Of a stretch of 64,000 nt of DNA, positions 7,801 to 17,449 are shown in pieces. Position numbers and translations under genes: made by a program. Below the pieces are notes generated by a model. The model was not told where the DNA came from. It did not search any database and saw only the letters and a list, made by a program, of their open reading frames with translations. Source of the stretch: Archangium primigenium (GTDB lineage Bacteria; Myxococcota; Myxococcia; Myxococcales; Myxococcaceae). Every line of letters begins with the position of its first letter. Within the stretch, counting starts at the first letter, position 1. The stretch lies in NCBI RefSeq assembly GCF_016904885.1, contig NZ_JADWYI010000001.1:4092001-4156000 (forward strand). Direction: 5' to 3'.

Positions 7801-8127
7801 ATGACGTCCAAGGACATTCTCGAGACCCAGATCCCGGAGCGTCTCCGGGCCAACCCCGCGCTGGCCAAGGAGATCAACAGCGTCATCCTCTTCGACGTGA
7901 GCGGCGAGGGTGGCGGCAAGTGGACGCTGGACACCACCAAGAGCGAGGGCTGGGTGTCCGAGGGCGACGCGGGCGCGTCGAAGATGACCGTCTCCGTGTC
8001 CAACGAGGACTTCGTGAAGATCGTCTCCAAGCAGCTCAACGCCCAGATGGCGGCCATGCAGGGCAAGCTCAAGTTCAAGCCGATGGACATGGGCCTGGCC
8101 ATGAAGCTGGCCAAGCTGCTGGGGTAG
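7801..8127 (+). CDS. SCP2 sterol-carrier-like lipid-binding protein
   Basis: The 108-residue protein matches the SCP2 fold: a helical start, beta-strands with NSVILFDVSGEGGGKWTLD, then the characteristic SKMTVSVSNEDFVKIVS and a C-terminal helical segment (KLKFKPMDMGLAMKLAKLLG). Such proteins bind hydrophobic acyl chains, sterol-like lipids or acyl-CoA in the cytoplasm. The adjacent AMACR-type CoA transferase also acts on branched acyl-CoA, which fits a shared lipid theme, but a strong terminator separates the two genes. The start at ATG 7801 has GGAG about 7 bases upstream. The gene has its own promoter, palindrome and terminator, so it looks like an independently regulated monocistron. Confidence 0.85.
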   Translation: MTSKDILETQIPERLRANPALAKEINSVILFDVSGEGGGKWTLDTTKSEGWVSEGDAGASKMTVSVSNEDFVKIVSKQLNAQMAAMQGKLKFKPMDMGLAMKLAKLLG

Positions 8128-8171
8128 AGTACACGGAACGCCGCGTCCCCCCGGGCGCGGCGATCCAACGG

Positions 8172-8213
8172 GCGGCGCGTGCTCCTCGCTGGGAGCCGCG
8201 CCGCTTCTTTTTT
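8172..8213 (+). terminator. Rho-independent terminator after the SCP2-like gene
   Basis: GCGGCGCG (8172-8179) pairs with CGCGCCGC (8197-8204), continued by GCTCC/GGAGC around a 6-base loop with one bulged T, then TTCTTTTTT. It lies 45 bases past the stop codon and before the next start at 8243. Confidence 0.88.
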
Positions 8214-8242
8214 GTCCGGTCACCCCCACCGCCCCCCTCGCC

Positions 8243-9412
8243 ATGAACACATCGCCGCTCGCCGGACTCAAGGTCCTGGATCTCTCCCGCCTGCTGCCGG
8301 GCCCCTACGCCACGCTGGTGCTCGCCGACCTCGGCGCCCAGGTGGACCGGGTGGAGGAGCCCAACGGGGGCGATCCCGTGCGGCACATGCCGCCCTTCCG
8401 GGACGGCGAGAGCGCGCTGCACCATGGGCTCAACCGCAACAAGCGCTCCCTCACGCTCGACCTCAAGTCACCCGAGGGCCGCGCCGCGCTGCGGCGCCTG
8501 GTGACGCGTTACGACGTGCTGGTGGAGACCTTCCGACCCGGCGTCATGGAGCGGCTGGGGCTGGGCTACGACGCGCTGCGCGCGCACAACCCCCGGCTCA
8601 TCTACTGCGCCATCTCCGGCTACGGCCAGACGGGCCCGGACCGCCTGCGCGCGGGGCATGACCTCAACTACGTGGCGCGCGCGGGCGTGCTCGGCTACGG
8701 CGGCGCGCCGGACGCCCCGCCCGCCTTCCCCGGCGTGCAGATGGGCGACATCGGCGGCAGCCTCTTCGCCCTCACCGGCGTGCTCGCGGCGCTGTACGAG
8801 CGCGAGCGCACCGGCGTGGGCCGTTTCGTGGATATTTCCATGACGGACGGAGCCACGGCCTTCCTGCACATGCATCTGGCGGCGCGCCTGTTCATGGGGG
8901 AGCAGGGGGCGGCGCTGCGCCGCGGCGAGGAGGCGCTCAACGGGGGCCTGCCCTGCTACGGCGTGTACCGCACCCAGGACGGTCGTGCGCTCGCCGTGGG
9001 AGCGTTGGAGCCGCGCTTCTTCGCCGGGGTGTGCGAGGCGCTCGGGCATCCGGAATGGATGGAGGACGCCTACGCGTCTGATGGAGGCGCCGCGCGCGTC
9101 AAGGCGGAGCTCACGCGGCTCATCGCCGAGCGGCCGCTCGCGCACTGGACGGCCCTCTTCGCGGACCGGGACGTGTGCGTCGAGCCCGTACTGGAGGGGG
9201 ACGAGGTGCTCGCGGACGCACAGTTGCGCGCACGCGGTCTTTTTCTGCGGTCCGAGGACACCCCGCCTGGGCACGGGCCGACCCACCTGCGCACGCCCCT
9301 GCGGTTGGGCGAGGTGCCCCCCCGTGCGCCGCCCTCGCTGGGTCAGCACTCGCGCGCCATCCTCGCGGACGCGGGCTTCAATCATGAAGAGATTGAAAAG
9401 CTCGTGAAGTAG
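8243..9412 (+). CDS. CaiB/BaiF-family CoA transferase, alpha-methylacyl-CoA racemase-like
   Basis: The 389-residue protein is a class III CoA transferase-fold enzyme. Family motifs include LSRLLPGPYATLVLADLGAQV at the N-terminus, NRNKRSLTLDLKSPEGR, and VETFRPGVMERLGLGYD. The residues used by alpha-methylacyl-CoA racemase are visible: His in AGHDLNY, Asp in MGDIGGS and Glu in ALEPRFF. This favours racemase (2R/2S-methylacyl-CoA epimerisation) over a plain CoA transferase. The PKS that starts 312 bases downstream is predicted to use methylmalonyl units, so a role with methyl-branched acyl-CoA is possible but unproven. No Shine-Dalgarno sequence is evident before ATG 8243. Confidence 0.85.
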   Translation: MNTSPLAGLKVLDLSRLLPGPYATLVLADLGAQVDRVEEPNGGDPVRHMPPFRDGESALHHGLNRNKRSLTLDLKSPEGRAALRRLVTRYDVLVETFRPGVMERLGLGYDALRAHNPRLIYCAISGYGQTGPDRLRAGHDLNYVARAGVLGYGGAPDAPPAFPGVQMGDIGGSLFALTGVLAALYERERTGVGRFVDISMTDGATAFLHMHLAARLFMGEQGAALRRGEEALNGGLPCYGVYRTQDGRALAVGALEPRFFAGVCEALGHPEWMEDAYASDGGAARVKAELTRLIAERPLAHWTALFADRDVCVEPVLEGDEVLADAQLRARGLFLRSEDTPPGHGPTHLRTPLRLGEVPPRAPPSLGQHSRAILADAGFNHEEIEKLVK

Positions 9413-9724
9413 GTCATGCCAGCAATTGGTTGACCCAGTCCAGGAGTGGATCGCGCTCGGAAATCCAGGCGTCTCCATTGGAGATGGGGTCTGCCTTTAC
9501 CCGCTCCCCATCATCGGGCGAGGCGTGCGATTTTGTGCGCGCTCTCCTCGGAGGCAGGGATGCCCGGCGCGGTGAGGAGAGCGGATGTTTCCGGGGGGGG
9601 CTGTCCAGGGTAGGGGTTTGCCCAGACCGGAGCGCGAGCGCGGCGAAACCGGCGAAGAGCGCAAGTCATTGAGGGGCCTCCGCCGGCGGGCGGGCGCCTC
9701 GATGCGGACACAGGAAGGCGAAAT
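9413..9724 (+). other. Intergenic leader region upstream of the PKS operon
   Basis: This 312-bp gap must hold the PKS operon promoter unless transcription reads through from upstream. I see no good -35/-10 pair: TTGACC at 9429-9434 lacks a -10 at proper spacing. A small palindrome TCTCCA-T-TGGAGA lies at 9472-9484. AGGAAGG at 9712-9718 is the ribosome-binding site of the first PKS gene. No gene, terminator or sigma-54 motif was found. Confidence 0.5.
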
Positions 9725-12700
9725 ATGATGGGGAGCGACAATTCGCAGGGGGCCGGGGCCCAGTCTTCCACCAAGCCGCAATGGCAGGAGGAGGAGGCCC
9801 AGGACGAAGGCGTCGCGCGGCAGGAGGGCTCACGCGAGCCCATCGCGGTCGTGGGGTTGGCGTGCCGGTTTCCGGGAGCGCCGGACGCGGAGTCGTTCTG
9901 GCGGCTGCTGTGTCACCAGGAGGATCTGCTGCGCGAGGTGCCCGCGGAGCGCTGGGACGCGCGGGCCTGGTACGACGCGGACCCGGGCGCGCCGGGGCGG
10001 ATGAACACGCGCCATGGCTACTTCCTGGACGGGGTGAGCGGGTTCGATCCGCTCTTCTTCGGCATCTCCCCGCGCGAGGCGGCGGAGATGGATCCCCAGC
10101 AGCGCATGATGCTGGAGGTGGCGTGGGAGGCGCTGGAGGACGCGGGCCTGCCGCCGGCGAGCCTCAAGGGCAGCCGCACCGGCGTGTTCATGGGCTCCAT
10201 CTGGCACGACTACGCGGACCGGCACCTGCGCGAGCGCGCGGCGGTGACGCTGCACAGCGCCACGGGCCAGTCGCTCAACATCGTGGCCAACCGCCTGTCC
10301 TACGTGCTCGGGCTCAAGGGGCCGAGCCTCACGGTGGACACGGCGTGCTCCTCGTCGCTCGTGGCGGTGCACCTGGCGTGTCAGAGCCTGCGCTCGGGGG
10401 AGAGCCGGCTGGCGCTGGTGGGCGGCGTGAACCTGATGTTCTCGCCCGAGGCGAACGTGCTCCTGTCCAAGTTCGGCGGGCTGTCGCCGGACGGGCGCAG
10501 CAAGGCGTTCGCCGCGGGGGCCAACGGCTTCGGGCGGGGCGAGGGCGCGGGGCTCGTGGTGCTCCAGCCCCTGTCGGCGGCGCTCGCCGCGGGCGCGCGC
10601 ATCTACTGCGTCATCCGCGGCAGCGCGGTGAACAACAACGGCCTGGGCAACGGCCTCACCGCGCCGAGCGTGCCCGGCCAGGCGGCGCTCCTGCGCGAGG
10701 CCTACGCGCGCGCGGGGGTGCCCGCCCAGCGCGTGCACTACGTGGAGACGCACGGCACGGGCACCGCCCTGGGAGACCCCACCGAGGCGAGCGCCCTGGG
10801 CGCGGCGCTCGGCGAGGGGCGCGCCATCGACCGGCCGCTGTACATCGGCTCGGTGAAGTCGCACATCGGCCACCTGGAGGGGGCCGCGGGCATCGCCGGC
10901 GTCATCAAGGTGGCGCTCGCCTTGTCACACCGGCTGGTGCCGCCGCACCTGCTGCACGGCGAGCCCAACCCCCGCATCCCCTTCAGCGAGCTGCGCCTGA
11001 GCCTGCCCCGGCAGCTCCTGCCGTGGCCGGGCGAGGAGGGGCCGGCCACCGCGGGCGTGAGCGCGTTCGGCTGGGGCGGCACCAACGCGCACGTGGTGCT
11101 GGAGGAGGCGCCGCTCGGGGGCGAGGAGCTCCTGGTGCTGGCGGCCGACAGCGCCGAGCAGCTCCTGGCCCAGGCGGCGCGCGCGGAGGAGAGCGTGCAG
11201 CACCGCGAGGCCCCCGCGGGCGTGCGCGACCTGTGCCGCGCCTGGGCGCTGGCGGCGGGCACGGGCGGCCACCGGGCGGCGTTGAGCTTCGGCACGCGCT
11301 CGGAGCTGACGGCGCAGCTCAAGAGCCTGCGCCAGGGCAAGCGCCGCGCGGGCCTCTTCACCGGGGAGCCCGGCGGGCCGTCGCCGCGCGTGGCCTTCGT
11401 GTGCGCGCCCCAGGGCTCGGAGTGGCCCGCCATGGGCCGGGAGCTGCTGGCCACCGAGCCCGTGTTCCGCGCGGCCCTGGAGGCCCTGGACAAGACGTTC
11501 ATGCCGCTGGCGGGCTGGTCCCTGGTGGAGACGGTGCGCGAGCCGAGCGCGCGCATGGCCGAGGACGAGGACGCCGCCGAGCCGCTCGCGTTCGCGGTGC
11601 AGATGGGCCTGGCCGCGCTGTGGCGCTCCTGGGGCGTGGAGCCCGAGGTGGTGCTGGGCCATGGCGTGGGCGAGGTGGCCGCGGCGTGCATCGCCGGGGG
11701 CCTGGAGGCCTCGGACGCGGTGTGGAAGGTGTACCGCGCGTGCCGCCTGCGGCAGTGGGAGCCCCTGCGCGACGAGCTGGAGGCCGCCCTCACGCGCCTG
11801 GAGGCCCGGGACGCGGGGCCGCGCTGGGTGTCCACCGTGGCGCGCGAGGGCGAGGCCAAGTGCCGCACCCTGCGCCAGCCCGTGCGCTTCGCCCAGGCCG
11901 CCGAGCGGCTGGTGGCCGAGGGCGTGGACGTCTTCGTGGAGCTGAGCGCGCACCCGGTGCTCTGCCGCCCGGTGGAGCAGCTGTTGCGCAAGGCCGCGCG
12001 GCCCGGCGTGGTGGTGGGCTCGCTGCGGCGCGACGAGCCGCGGGCCGCCCTGTGCGAGGCGCTCGGGGCGCTGTTCGCCCGGGGCGTGCGCATCCGCTGG
12101 TCCGCCATGCCGCCGCCCGAGTCCCCCGTGCTCGGGCCGTCCGGAGAGGGCGGGTTGATTCCCTGGCCCATGGCGGCGAGCGGACGCGCGGAGCTGCTGC
12201 CCCTGTCCGCCCAGACGCCCGAGGCGCTCGCGCGCACCGCGCAGCTGCTCCTCACGCGCCTGCGCGAGCGCCCGCTGTCCTTGCACGACGTGAGCTACTC
12301 GGCCGCCGCGCACCGGGGCCATCTGCACTACCGGCTCGCGCTCCGGGCGCGCTCGCTCGCCGAGGTGCACGACGGCCTGGGCGCCTTCCTGCGCGGGGAG
12401 CTGCCCCCGGGCCTGTCCACCACGCGCCACGCGGACGGACGGCACCAGCCCGTGGTGTTCGTCTTCCCGGGCCAGGGCTCGCAGTGGGCCGGCATGGGGC
12501 GGCGCCTCATGGTCGAGGAGCCCGTGTTCCGCGACGCCCTCCAGCAGTGTGACGCGGCGCTGCGCCGCTACGTGGACTGGTCCCTCTTGACGCTGCTCGG
12601 CTCGGACGCGCCCGGGTGGATGGAGCGCGTGGATCAGGTGCAGCCGGCCATCTTCTCCATCCAGGTGGCGCTCGCGCGGCTGTGGCGCTCCTGGGGCATC

Positions 12701-15700
12701 GTCCCGGACGGGGTGGTGGGCCACAGCATGGGCGAGGTGGCCGCGGCGCACGTGGCCGGCGCCCTGAGCCTCGACGACGCGGCGCGGGTCATCTGCCGCC
12801 GCAGCCTGCTGCTGCGCCGCGTGAGCGGCCAGGGCGGCATGGCGGTGGTGGAGCTGTCCCTGGAGGAGGCGCGCGCCGCCATCGCCGGGCTGGAGGACTG
12901 GCTCGCGGTGGCCGTGAGCAACAGCCCGCGCTCGTGCGTGCTCTCCGGCGAGCCGCACGCGCTCGGCCAGGTGCTCGACGCGCTCGAGGCCCGCCAGGTC
13001 TTCTGCCGCCGCGTCAAGGTGGACGTGGCCTCGCACAGCCCGCAGATGGACGTGCTGCGCGAGGACTTGCTGCGCGCCCTGGAGGACCTCTCGCCGCGCA
13101 AGGGCGACATCCCCCTGTACTCCACCGTGACGGGCCAGGTGCTCGACGGCGCGGACATGACGCCCGCCTACTGGGTGCGCAACCTGAGAGACCCCGTGCT
13201 GCTCTCGCAGGTGGTGGAGAAGCTGGCCACCGCGGGCCACTCGCTCTTCGTGGAGGTGAGCCCCCACCCGGTGCTGCTGCCCCCCATCGAGCAGACCATC
13301 GCCCACCTGGGCCTGGAGGGCACGGTGCTGCCCTCGCTGCGGCGCGAGCAGTCCGAGCGCGAGGTGCTGCTGGAGACCCTGGGCGCGCTGTTCGCCGTGG
13401 GCCACGAGGTGGAGTGGAAGGCGCTCTTCCCCGAGGGCGGCCGGCGGGTGCGGCTGCCGGACTACCCCTGGCAGCGCCAGGAGTGCTGGTTCCAGCCCGG
13501 CGTCCAGGACGCCCCGCCGGTGGGCGGGGCGAGCCCGGGCGCGCGCGGCTCGGCGGGCGCCTCGTTCCTCGGCCCGGTGCGCCGCTCCTCGCTGCGTCCC
13601 GGCGCCTTCCTCTGGGAGGTGGAGCTGAGCGTGCGGCAGGTGCCCTGGCTCACGGACCACCGCGTCCAGGGCACGCTCGTGCTGCCCACCACGGCGTACC
13701 TGGACTGGGTGATGACGGCGGTGCAGGTGGCGCTCGGCCCCGGGCCCTGGTGCCTGGAGGAGCTGCGCATCGACGAGGCCCTGACGCTCGTGGGCGACAG
13801 CGCGCGCCGCATGGAGCTGCTCGTGGACGTGGGCTCCACGGGGGCCATCTCCTTCAAGGTGTCCAGCTTCGTGCCCGCGGGCGGGGGCGGGGGGCCGGAG
13901 ATGTGGACGGTGCACGCGCACGGCCGCGTGCGCACGCCGGAGGACACCGGGCCCACCGCGGCGTCGCTCGCCGAGCTGGAGGCGCTGCGCCAGCGCGCGA
14001 CCGAGGTGCTCATCGGCGAGTCGCACTACCAGGAGATGGCGCGGCGCGGGCTGGAGTACGGCCCCGCCTTCCGGGGCGTGCGTGAGGTGTGGCGCGCGGA
14101 GGGCGAGGCCGTGGGCCGGCTGGCCCTGCCCGAGGTGCTGGGCACGGTGGATCCCCTGCACCCGAGCGTGCTCGACGCGGCGCTCCAGGTGGTGCTGCAG
14201 GCGCTGCCCTCGGACGACACGTCCTTCGTGCCGGTGGGCCTGCGCCGCTTCGAGGTGCGGCGGCGGGGCACGCCCGTGTGGGCCCAGGCGCGGCTGCCTC
14301 CGCGCGAGTCCTGGCGTCCGGGCGCCGTGCTGGAGGGCGAGGTCGTCCTGATGGATGCGCAGGGCCTGGAGCTCGCGCGGGTGACGGGCCTGGAGCTGGC
14401 CGCGCTCGCCACGAGCCTGGGCCGGGTGCGCGCCGAGCAGGATCGCTCCCTCTTCGAGTTCGCCTGGCGCCGCGCGGCGCTGCCCGCCGGAATCGAGCCC
14501 GGCCCGTCCGAGGTGCCCTGGCTCGTCTTCCAGGACGCCTCGGGCGTGGGCGGAGCCCTGTGCGAGACGCTGGAGTCCTGGGGCCTGCCGTGCGTGCGCG
14601 TGGAGGCGGGCGCGAGCCTGCGCCGACTCTCCTCCCGGCACTACACCGTGGCGCCCGGCTCGCGCGACGACCTGAACACGGTGCTGCGCCAGTGCTTCCC
14701 CGAGGAGGGCTCGTGCGCGGGCGTGGTGTACCTGTGGGGCCTGGACGCGCCGGAGCCGGACGTGACGGGCGAGCGGGCCCTGGAGGCGGCCCTGCGGGCC
14801 TGTGGCGGCGCGCTGCGGGCCGTGCAGGAGGTGGTGAAGCTGGGCTGGCGGGATCCTCCGCGCCTGTGGCTGGTGACGCGCGGGGCCACGCCGGTATTGG
14901 GCACGCCCATGACGGGCGCGCTCCAGGCGGCGCTCTGGGGGCTCGGGCGCACGGTGGGGCACGAGCACCCCGAGTTGCAGTGCACGTGCGTGGACCTGGA
15001 TCCCTCCTCGGCGCTGGTGGACGTGGAGGCGCTGGGCCGGGAGTTGCTGGCGCGCGCCGAGGACGAGCAGGTGGCGCTGCGCGCGGGCAGCCGACTGGCG
15101 GCGCGGCTGGTGCGGCGCTCGGGGACGCGCGAGCCGCACCAGGAGCCCCTGCTGCCGGTGCTGGGCCGGGCCTTCCAGGTGGAGACGCCCCCGGCGGGCT
15201 CCTTCGGCGGGGTGGTGGTGCGCATGGCCGAGCGGCGTCGGCCCGGCCCCGGCGAGGTGGAGATCGCCGTGGAGGCCTCGGCCCTCAACTTCATCGACGT
15301 GATGAAGACCATGGGCCTGTACGTGATGAAGGACGCCAAGAAGGGCGTGCCCCTGGAGGGGCTGCCCCTGGGCCTGGACTGCGCGGGCCGGGTAGTGGCC
15401 GTGGGCGAGGGCGTGACGGCGCTCGCCGTGGGCGACGAGGTGGTGGCCTTCACCCCCTCGGCCATGGCGTCCCATGTCGTCACCGACGCGCGCTTCGCGG
15501 TGCGCCGGCCCGCGTCGCTGAGCGCCGAGGAGGCCTGCGCCATTCCCAGCGTCTTCATGACGGCCTGGTACGCCTTGAATGACCTCGGGCGGCTGCAAGA
15601 GGGCGAGCGGGTCCTCATCCACTCGGCGGCCGGCGGCCTCGGGCTCGCGGCGGTGCAGGTGGCCCAGGCGCTCGGCGCGGAGGTGTTCGCCACCGCGGGC

Positions 15701-17449
15701 ACGCCCGAGAAGCGCGAGCTGTTGCGCGGTCTGGGCATCCGCCACGTGATGGACTCGCGCACGCTCGCCTTCGCCGACGAGGTGCTGCGCGTGACGGGCG
15801 GGGAGGGCGTGGACGTGGTGCTCAACTCCCTGTCCGGCGACGCCATCACCCGGAGCATGGAGGTGCTCGCCCCGGACGGCCGCTTCCTCGAGGTGGGCAA
15901 CCGCGACATCCACGACGGGCGCGCGCTCGACCTGTCGCAGTTCCGCCGCCGACTCGTCTACGCGGCGATCGATCTGGTGGGTCTGCGCGAGCATCGGCCC
16001 AAGGTCTGCGCCCGGCTCTTGCGCGAGGTGATGGACCTCATGGCCTCCGGCGAGCTCAAGCCCGTGCGCCACCAGGCCTTCCCGGTGTCGCGCGTGTCCG
16101 ACGCCTTCCGCGAGATGGCGCAGGGCCAGCACGTGGGCAAGCTCGTCGTCACCCTGGACGATCCCAAGCTGCGCATCGTGCCGCCCCGGCCCGGCTTCCG
16201 CGTCCGCGCGGAGGGCACCTACCTCATCACCGGCGGCCTGGGCGGCCTGGGCCTGTCGGCGGCCCGGTGGCTCGTGCGGCGGGGGGCGCGCAGCCTCCTG
16301 TTGCTCGGGCGTCGGGCGCCGTCCGCGTCCGTCCTGGCGGAGCTGGACGCGCTGCGCGCCGAGGGCGCGCGCGTGGAGGTGGAGCGCGTGGACATGGCGG
16401 ACACCACCCGGCTCTCGGAGGTGGTGGGCCGCACGCACGGCGAGCTGCCCCAACTGCGCGGCGTCCTGCACTGCGCGGGCGTGCTGGATGACGGCGTGCT
16501 GGAGCAGCAGGAGCCGGCGCGCTTCCGCGAGGTGCTCAGCCCCAAGGTGCGCGGCGCGTGGTCGCTGCACACCCTCACCCGGGACGAATCGCTGGACTTC
16601 TTCGTCCTCTACTCCTCCATGTCGGCGCTGCTGGGCATGCCGGGCCAGGGCAACTACGCGTCGGCCAACGCGGCCATGGACGCGCTGGCCCACCACCGGC
16701 GCCAGCAGGGCCTGCCGGCGCTCAGCGTGAACTGGGGCCCCTTCTCCGAGGTGGGCCTCGCCGCGGCCCAATCCAACCGGGGCGAGCGCCTGGCCTACCA
16801 GGGCATGGCGAGCTTCACCCCGCAGCAGGGCGAGGCGCTGCTCGAGCGGCTGCTCGCGGAGGGCGCGGTGCACGTGGGCGCGGTGTCGCTCGACCTGCGC
16901 CAGTGGTTGCAGTTCTTCCCCAACGCCGCCTCCCAGCGCGTGTGGGAGGAGCTGGCGGCGGAGCGCGGCGGCGAGGGCGCGAAGAACAAGTCCGCCCTGC
17001 TGATGGATCTGCGGCGCGCCGCGCCCCCGGCCCGCGCGGGCCTCCTGGAGAACTACCTGCGCGAGCGGCTGTGCCACGTGCTGCGCGTGGACGCGGGGCG
17101 CGTGGGCCGACACGATGCCTTCCGGGGCCTGGGCCTGGACTCGCTCATGAGCCTGGAGCTGCGCAACCGCATCGAGGCCGCGCTGGACCTGAAGCTGTCG
17201 GTGACGCTGCTGTGGGCCCACTCCACGCTGGCGGCGCTCGCCACCTACCTGCTGGAGCAACTGGGCCTGGGCGCCCCGGCCGAGCGCGCCGCGGCGCCCT
17301 CCGGCAAGAAGGACAAGGACAAGCCCCGCGCCAAGGAGACGCGGCCTCCGCCCGCCGCCCCCGAGTCCCGGCCGCTCGTGGACCTGTCCGAGCGCAAGCT
17401 GCTCGAGATGGCGGATGACGCCCTGGCCGCCTGGGAGGACGCGTCGTGA
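9725..17449 (+). CDS. Type I polyketide synthase, one fully reducing module with tandem AT: KS-AT°-AT-DH-ER-KR-ACP
   Basis: The 2574-residue protein is a complete extension module. KS (~38-460) has Cys208, His343 and His383. A first AT (~555-795) is degenerate: APQGSEW replaces GQGSQW, Gly647 replaces the active Ser (GHGVGE), and about 80 residues of the core are missing. The second AT (~908-1205) is intact with Ser1001 (GHSMGEV) and VASHSPQMD, a methylmalonyl-type signature. DH (~1279-1565) has His1312 in HxxxGxxxxP and Asp1484. A structural KR half precedes ER (~1816-2149, GGLGLAAVQ). KR (~2162-2345) has Tyr2311 and an LDD motif (B-type). ACP carries Ser2473. It should add a fully reduced methyl-branched unit, as mycobacterial mycocerosic acid synthase does, possibly iteratively. 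No loading domain is present. ATG 9725 has AGGAAGG 6 bases upstream. The stop overlaps the next start (GTGA). Confidence 0.95.
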   Translation: MMGSDNSQGAGAQSSTKPQWQEEEAQDEGVARQEGSREPIAVVGLACRFPGAPDAESFWRLLCHQEDLLREVPAERWDARAWYDADPGAPGRMNTRHGYFLDGVSGFDPLFFGISPREAAEMDPQQRMMLEVAWEALEDAGLPPASLKGSRTGVFMGSIWHDYADRHLRERAAVTLHSATGQSLNIVANRLSYVLGLKGPSLTVDTACSSSLVAVHLACQSLRSGESRLALVGGVNLMFSPEANVLLSKFGGLSPDGRSKAFAAGANGFGRGEGAGLVVLQPLSAALAAGARIYCVIRGSAVNNNGLGNGLTAPSVPGQAALLREAYARAGVPAQRVHYVETHGTGTALGDPTEASALGAALGEGRAIDRPLYIGSVKSHIGHLEGAAGIAGVIKVALALSHRLVPPHLLHGEPNPRIPFSELRLSLPRQLLPWPGEEGPATAGVSAFGWGGTNAHVVLEEAPLGGEELLVLAADSAEQLLAQAARAEESVQHREAPAGVRDLCRAWALAAGTGGHRAALSFGTRSELTAQLKSLRQGKRRAGLFTGEPGGPSPRVAFVCAPQGSEWPAMGRELLATEPVFRAALEALDKTFMPLAGWSLVETVREPSARMAEDEDAAEPLAFAVQMGLAALWRSWGVEPEVVLGHGVGEVAAACIAGGLEASDAVWKVYRACRLRQWEPLRDELEAALTRLEARDAGPRWVSTVAREGEAKCRTLRQPVRFAQAAERLVAEGVDVFVELSAHPVLCRPVEQLLRKAARPGVVVGSLRRDEPRAALCEALGALFARGVRIRWSAMPPPESPVLGPSGEGGLIPWPMAASGRAELLPLSAQTPEALARTAQLLLTRLRERPLSLHDVSYSAAAHRGHLHYRLALRARSLAEVHDGLGAFLRGELPPGLSTTRHADGRHQPVVFVFPGQGSQWAGMGRRLMVEEPVFRDALQQCDAALRRYVDWSLLTLLGSDAPGWMERVDQVQPAIFSIQVALARLWRSWGIVPDGVVGHSMGEVAAAHVAGALSLDDAARVICRRSLLLRRVSGQGGMAVVELSLEEARAAIAGLEDWLAVAVSNSPRSCVLSGEPHALGQVLDALEARQVFCRRVKVDVASHSPQMDVLREDLLRALEDLSPRKGDIPLYSTVTGQVLDGADMTPAYWVRNLRDPVLLSQVVEKLATAGHSLFVEVSPHPVLLPPIEQTIAHLGLEGTVLPSLRREQSEREVLLETLGALFAVGHEVEWKALFPEGGRRVRLPDYPWQRQECWFQPGVQDAPPVGGASPGARGSAGASFLGPVRRSSLRPGAFLWEVELSVRQVPWLTDHRVQGTLVLPTTAYLDWVMTAVQVALGPGPWCLEELRIDEALTLVGDSARRMELLVDVGSTGAISFKVSSFVPAGGGGGPEMWTVHAHGRVRTPEDTGPTAASLAELEALRQRATEVLIGESHYQEMARRGLEYGPAFRGVREVWRAEGEAVGRLALPEVLGTVDPLHPSVLDAALQVVLQALPSDDTSFVPVGLRRFEVRRRGTPVWAQARLPPRESWRPGAVLEGEVVLMDAQGLELARVTGLELAALATSLGRVRAEQDRSLFEFAWRRAALPAGIEPGPSEVPWLVFQDASGVGGALCETLESWGLPCVRVEAGASLRRLSSRHYTVAPGSRDDLNTVLRQCFPEEGSCAGVVYLWGLDAPEPDVTGERALEAALRACGGALRAVQEVVKLGWRDPPRLWLVTRGATPVLGTPMTGALQAALWGLGRTVGHEHPELQCTCVDLDPSSALVDVEALGRELLARAEDEQVALRAGSRLAARLVRRSGTREPHQEPLLPVLGRAFQVETPPAGSFGGVVVRMAERRRPGPGEVEIAVEASALNFIDVMKTMGLYVMKDAKKGVPLEGLPLGLDCAGRVVAVGEGVTALAVGDEVVAFTPSAMASHVVTDARFAVRRPASLSAEEACAIPSVFMTAWYALNDLGRLQEGERVLIHSAAGGLGLAAVQVAQALGAEVFATAGTPEKRELLRGLGIRHVMDSRTLAFADEVLRVTGGEGVDVVLNSLSGDAITRSMEVLAPDGRFLEVGNRDIHDGRALDLSQFRRRLVYAAIDLVGLREHRPKVCARLLREVMDLMASGELKPVRHQAFPVSRVSDAFREMAQGQHVGKLVVTLDDPKLRIVPPRPGFRVRAEGTYLITGGLGGLGLSAARWLVRRGARSLLLLGRRAPSASVLAELDALRAEGARVEVERVDMADTTRLSEVVGRTHGELPQLRGVLHCAGVLDDGVLEQQEPARFREVLSPKVRGAWSLHTLTRDESLDFFVLYSSMSALLGMPGQGNYASANAAMDALAHHRRQQGLPALSVNWGPFSEVGLAAAQSNRGERLAYQGMASFTPQQGEALLERLLAEGAVHVGAVSLDLRQWLQFFPNAASQRVWEELAAERGGEGAKNKSALLMDLRRAAPPARAGLLENYLRERLCHVLRVDAGRVGRHDAFRGLGLDSLMSLELRNRIEAALDLKLSVTLLWAHSTLAALATYLLEQLGLGAPAERAAAPSGKKDKDKPRAKETRPPPAAPESRPLVDLSERKLLEMADDALAAWEDAS

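Noticed and set aside
9429-9457. TTGACC as the -35 of the PKS operon promoter
   Set aside because: No -10-like hexamer at 16-18 bases; left as unexplained.
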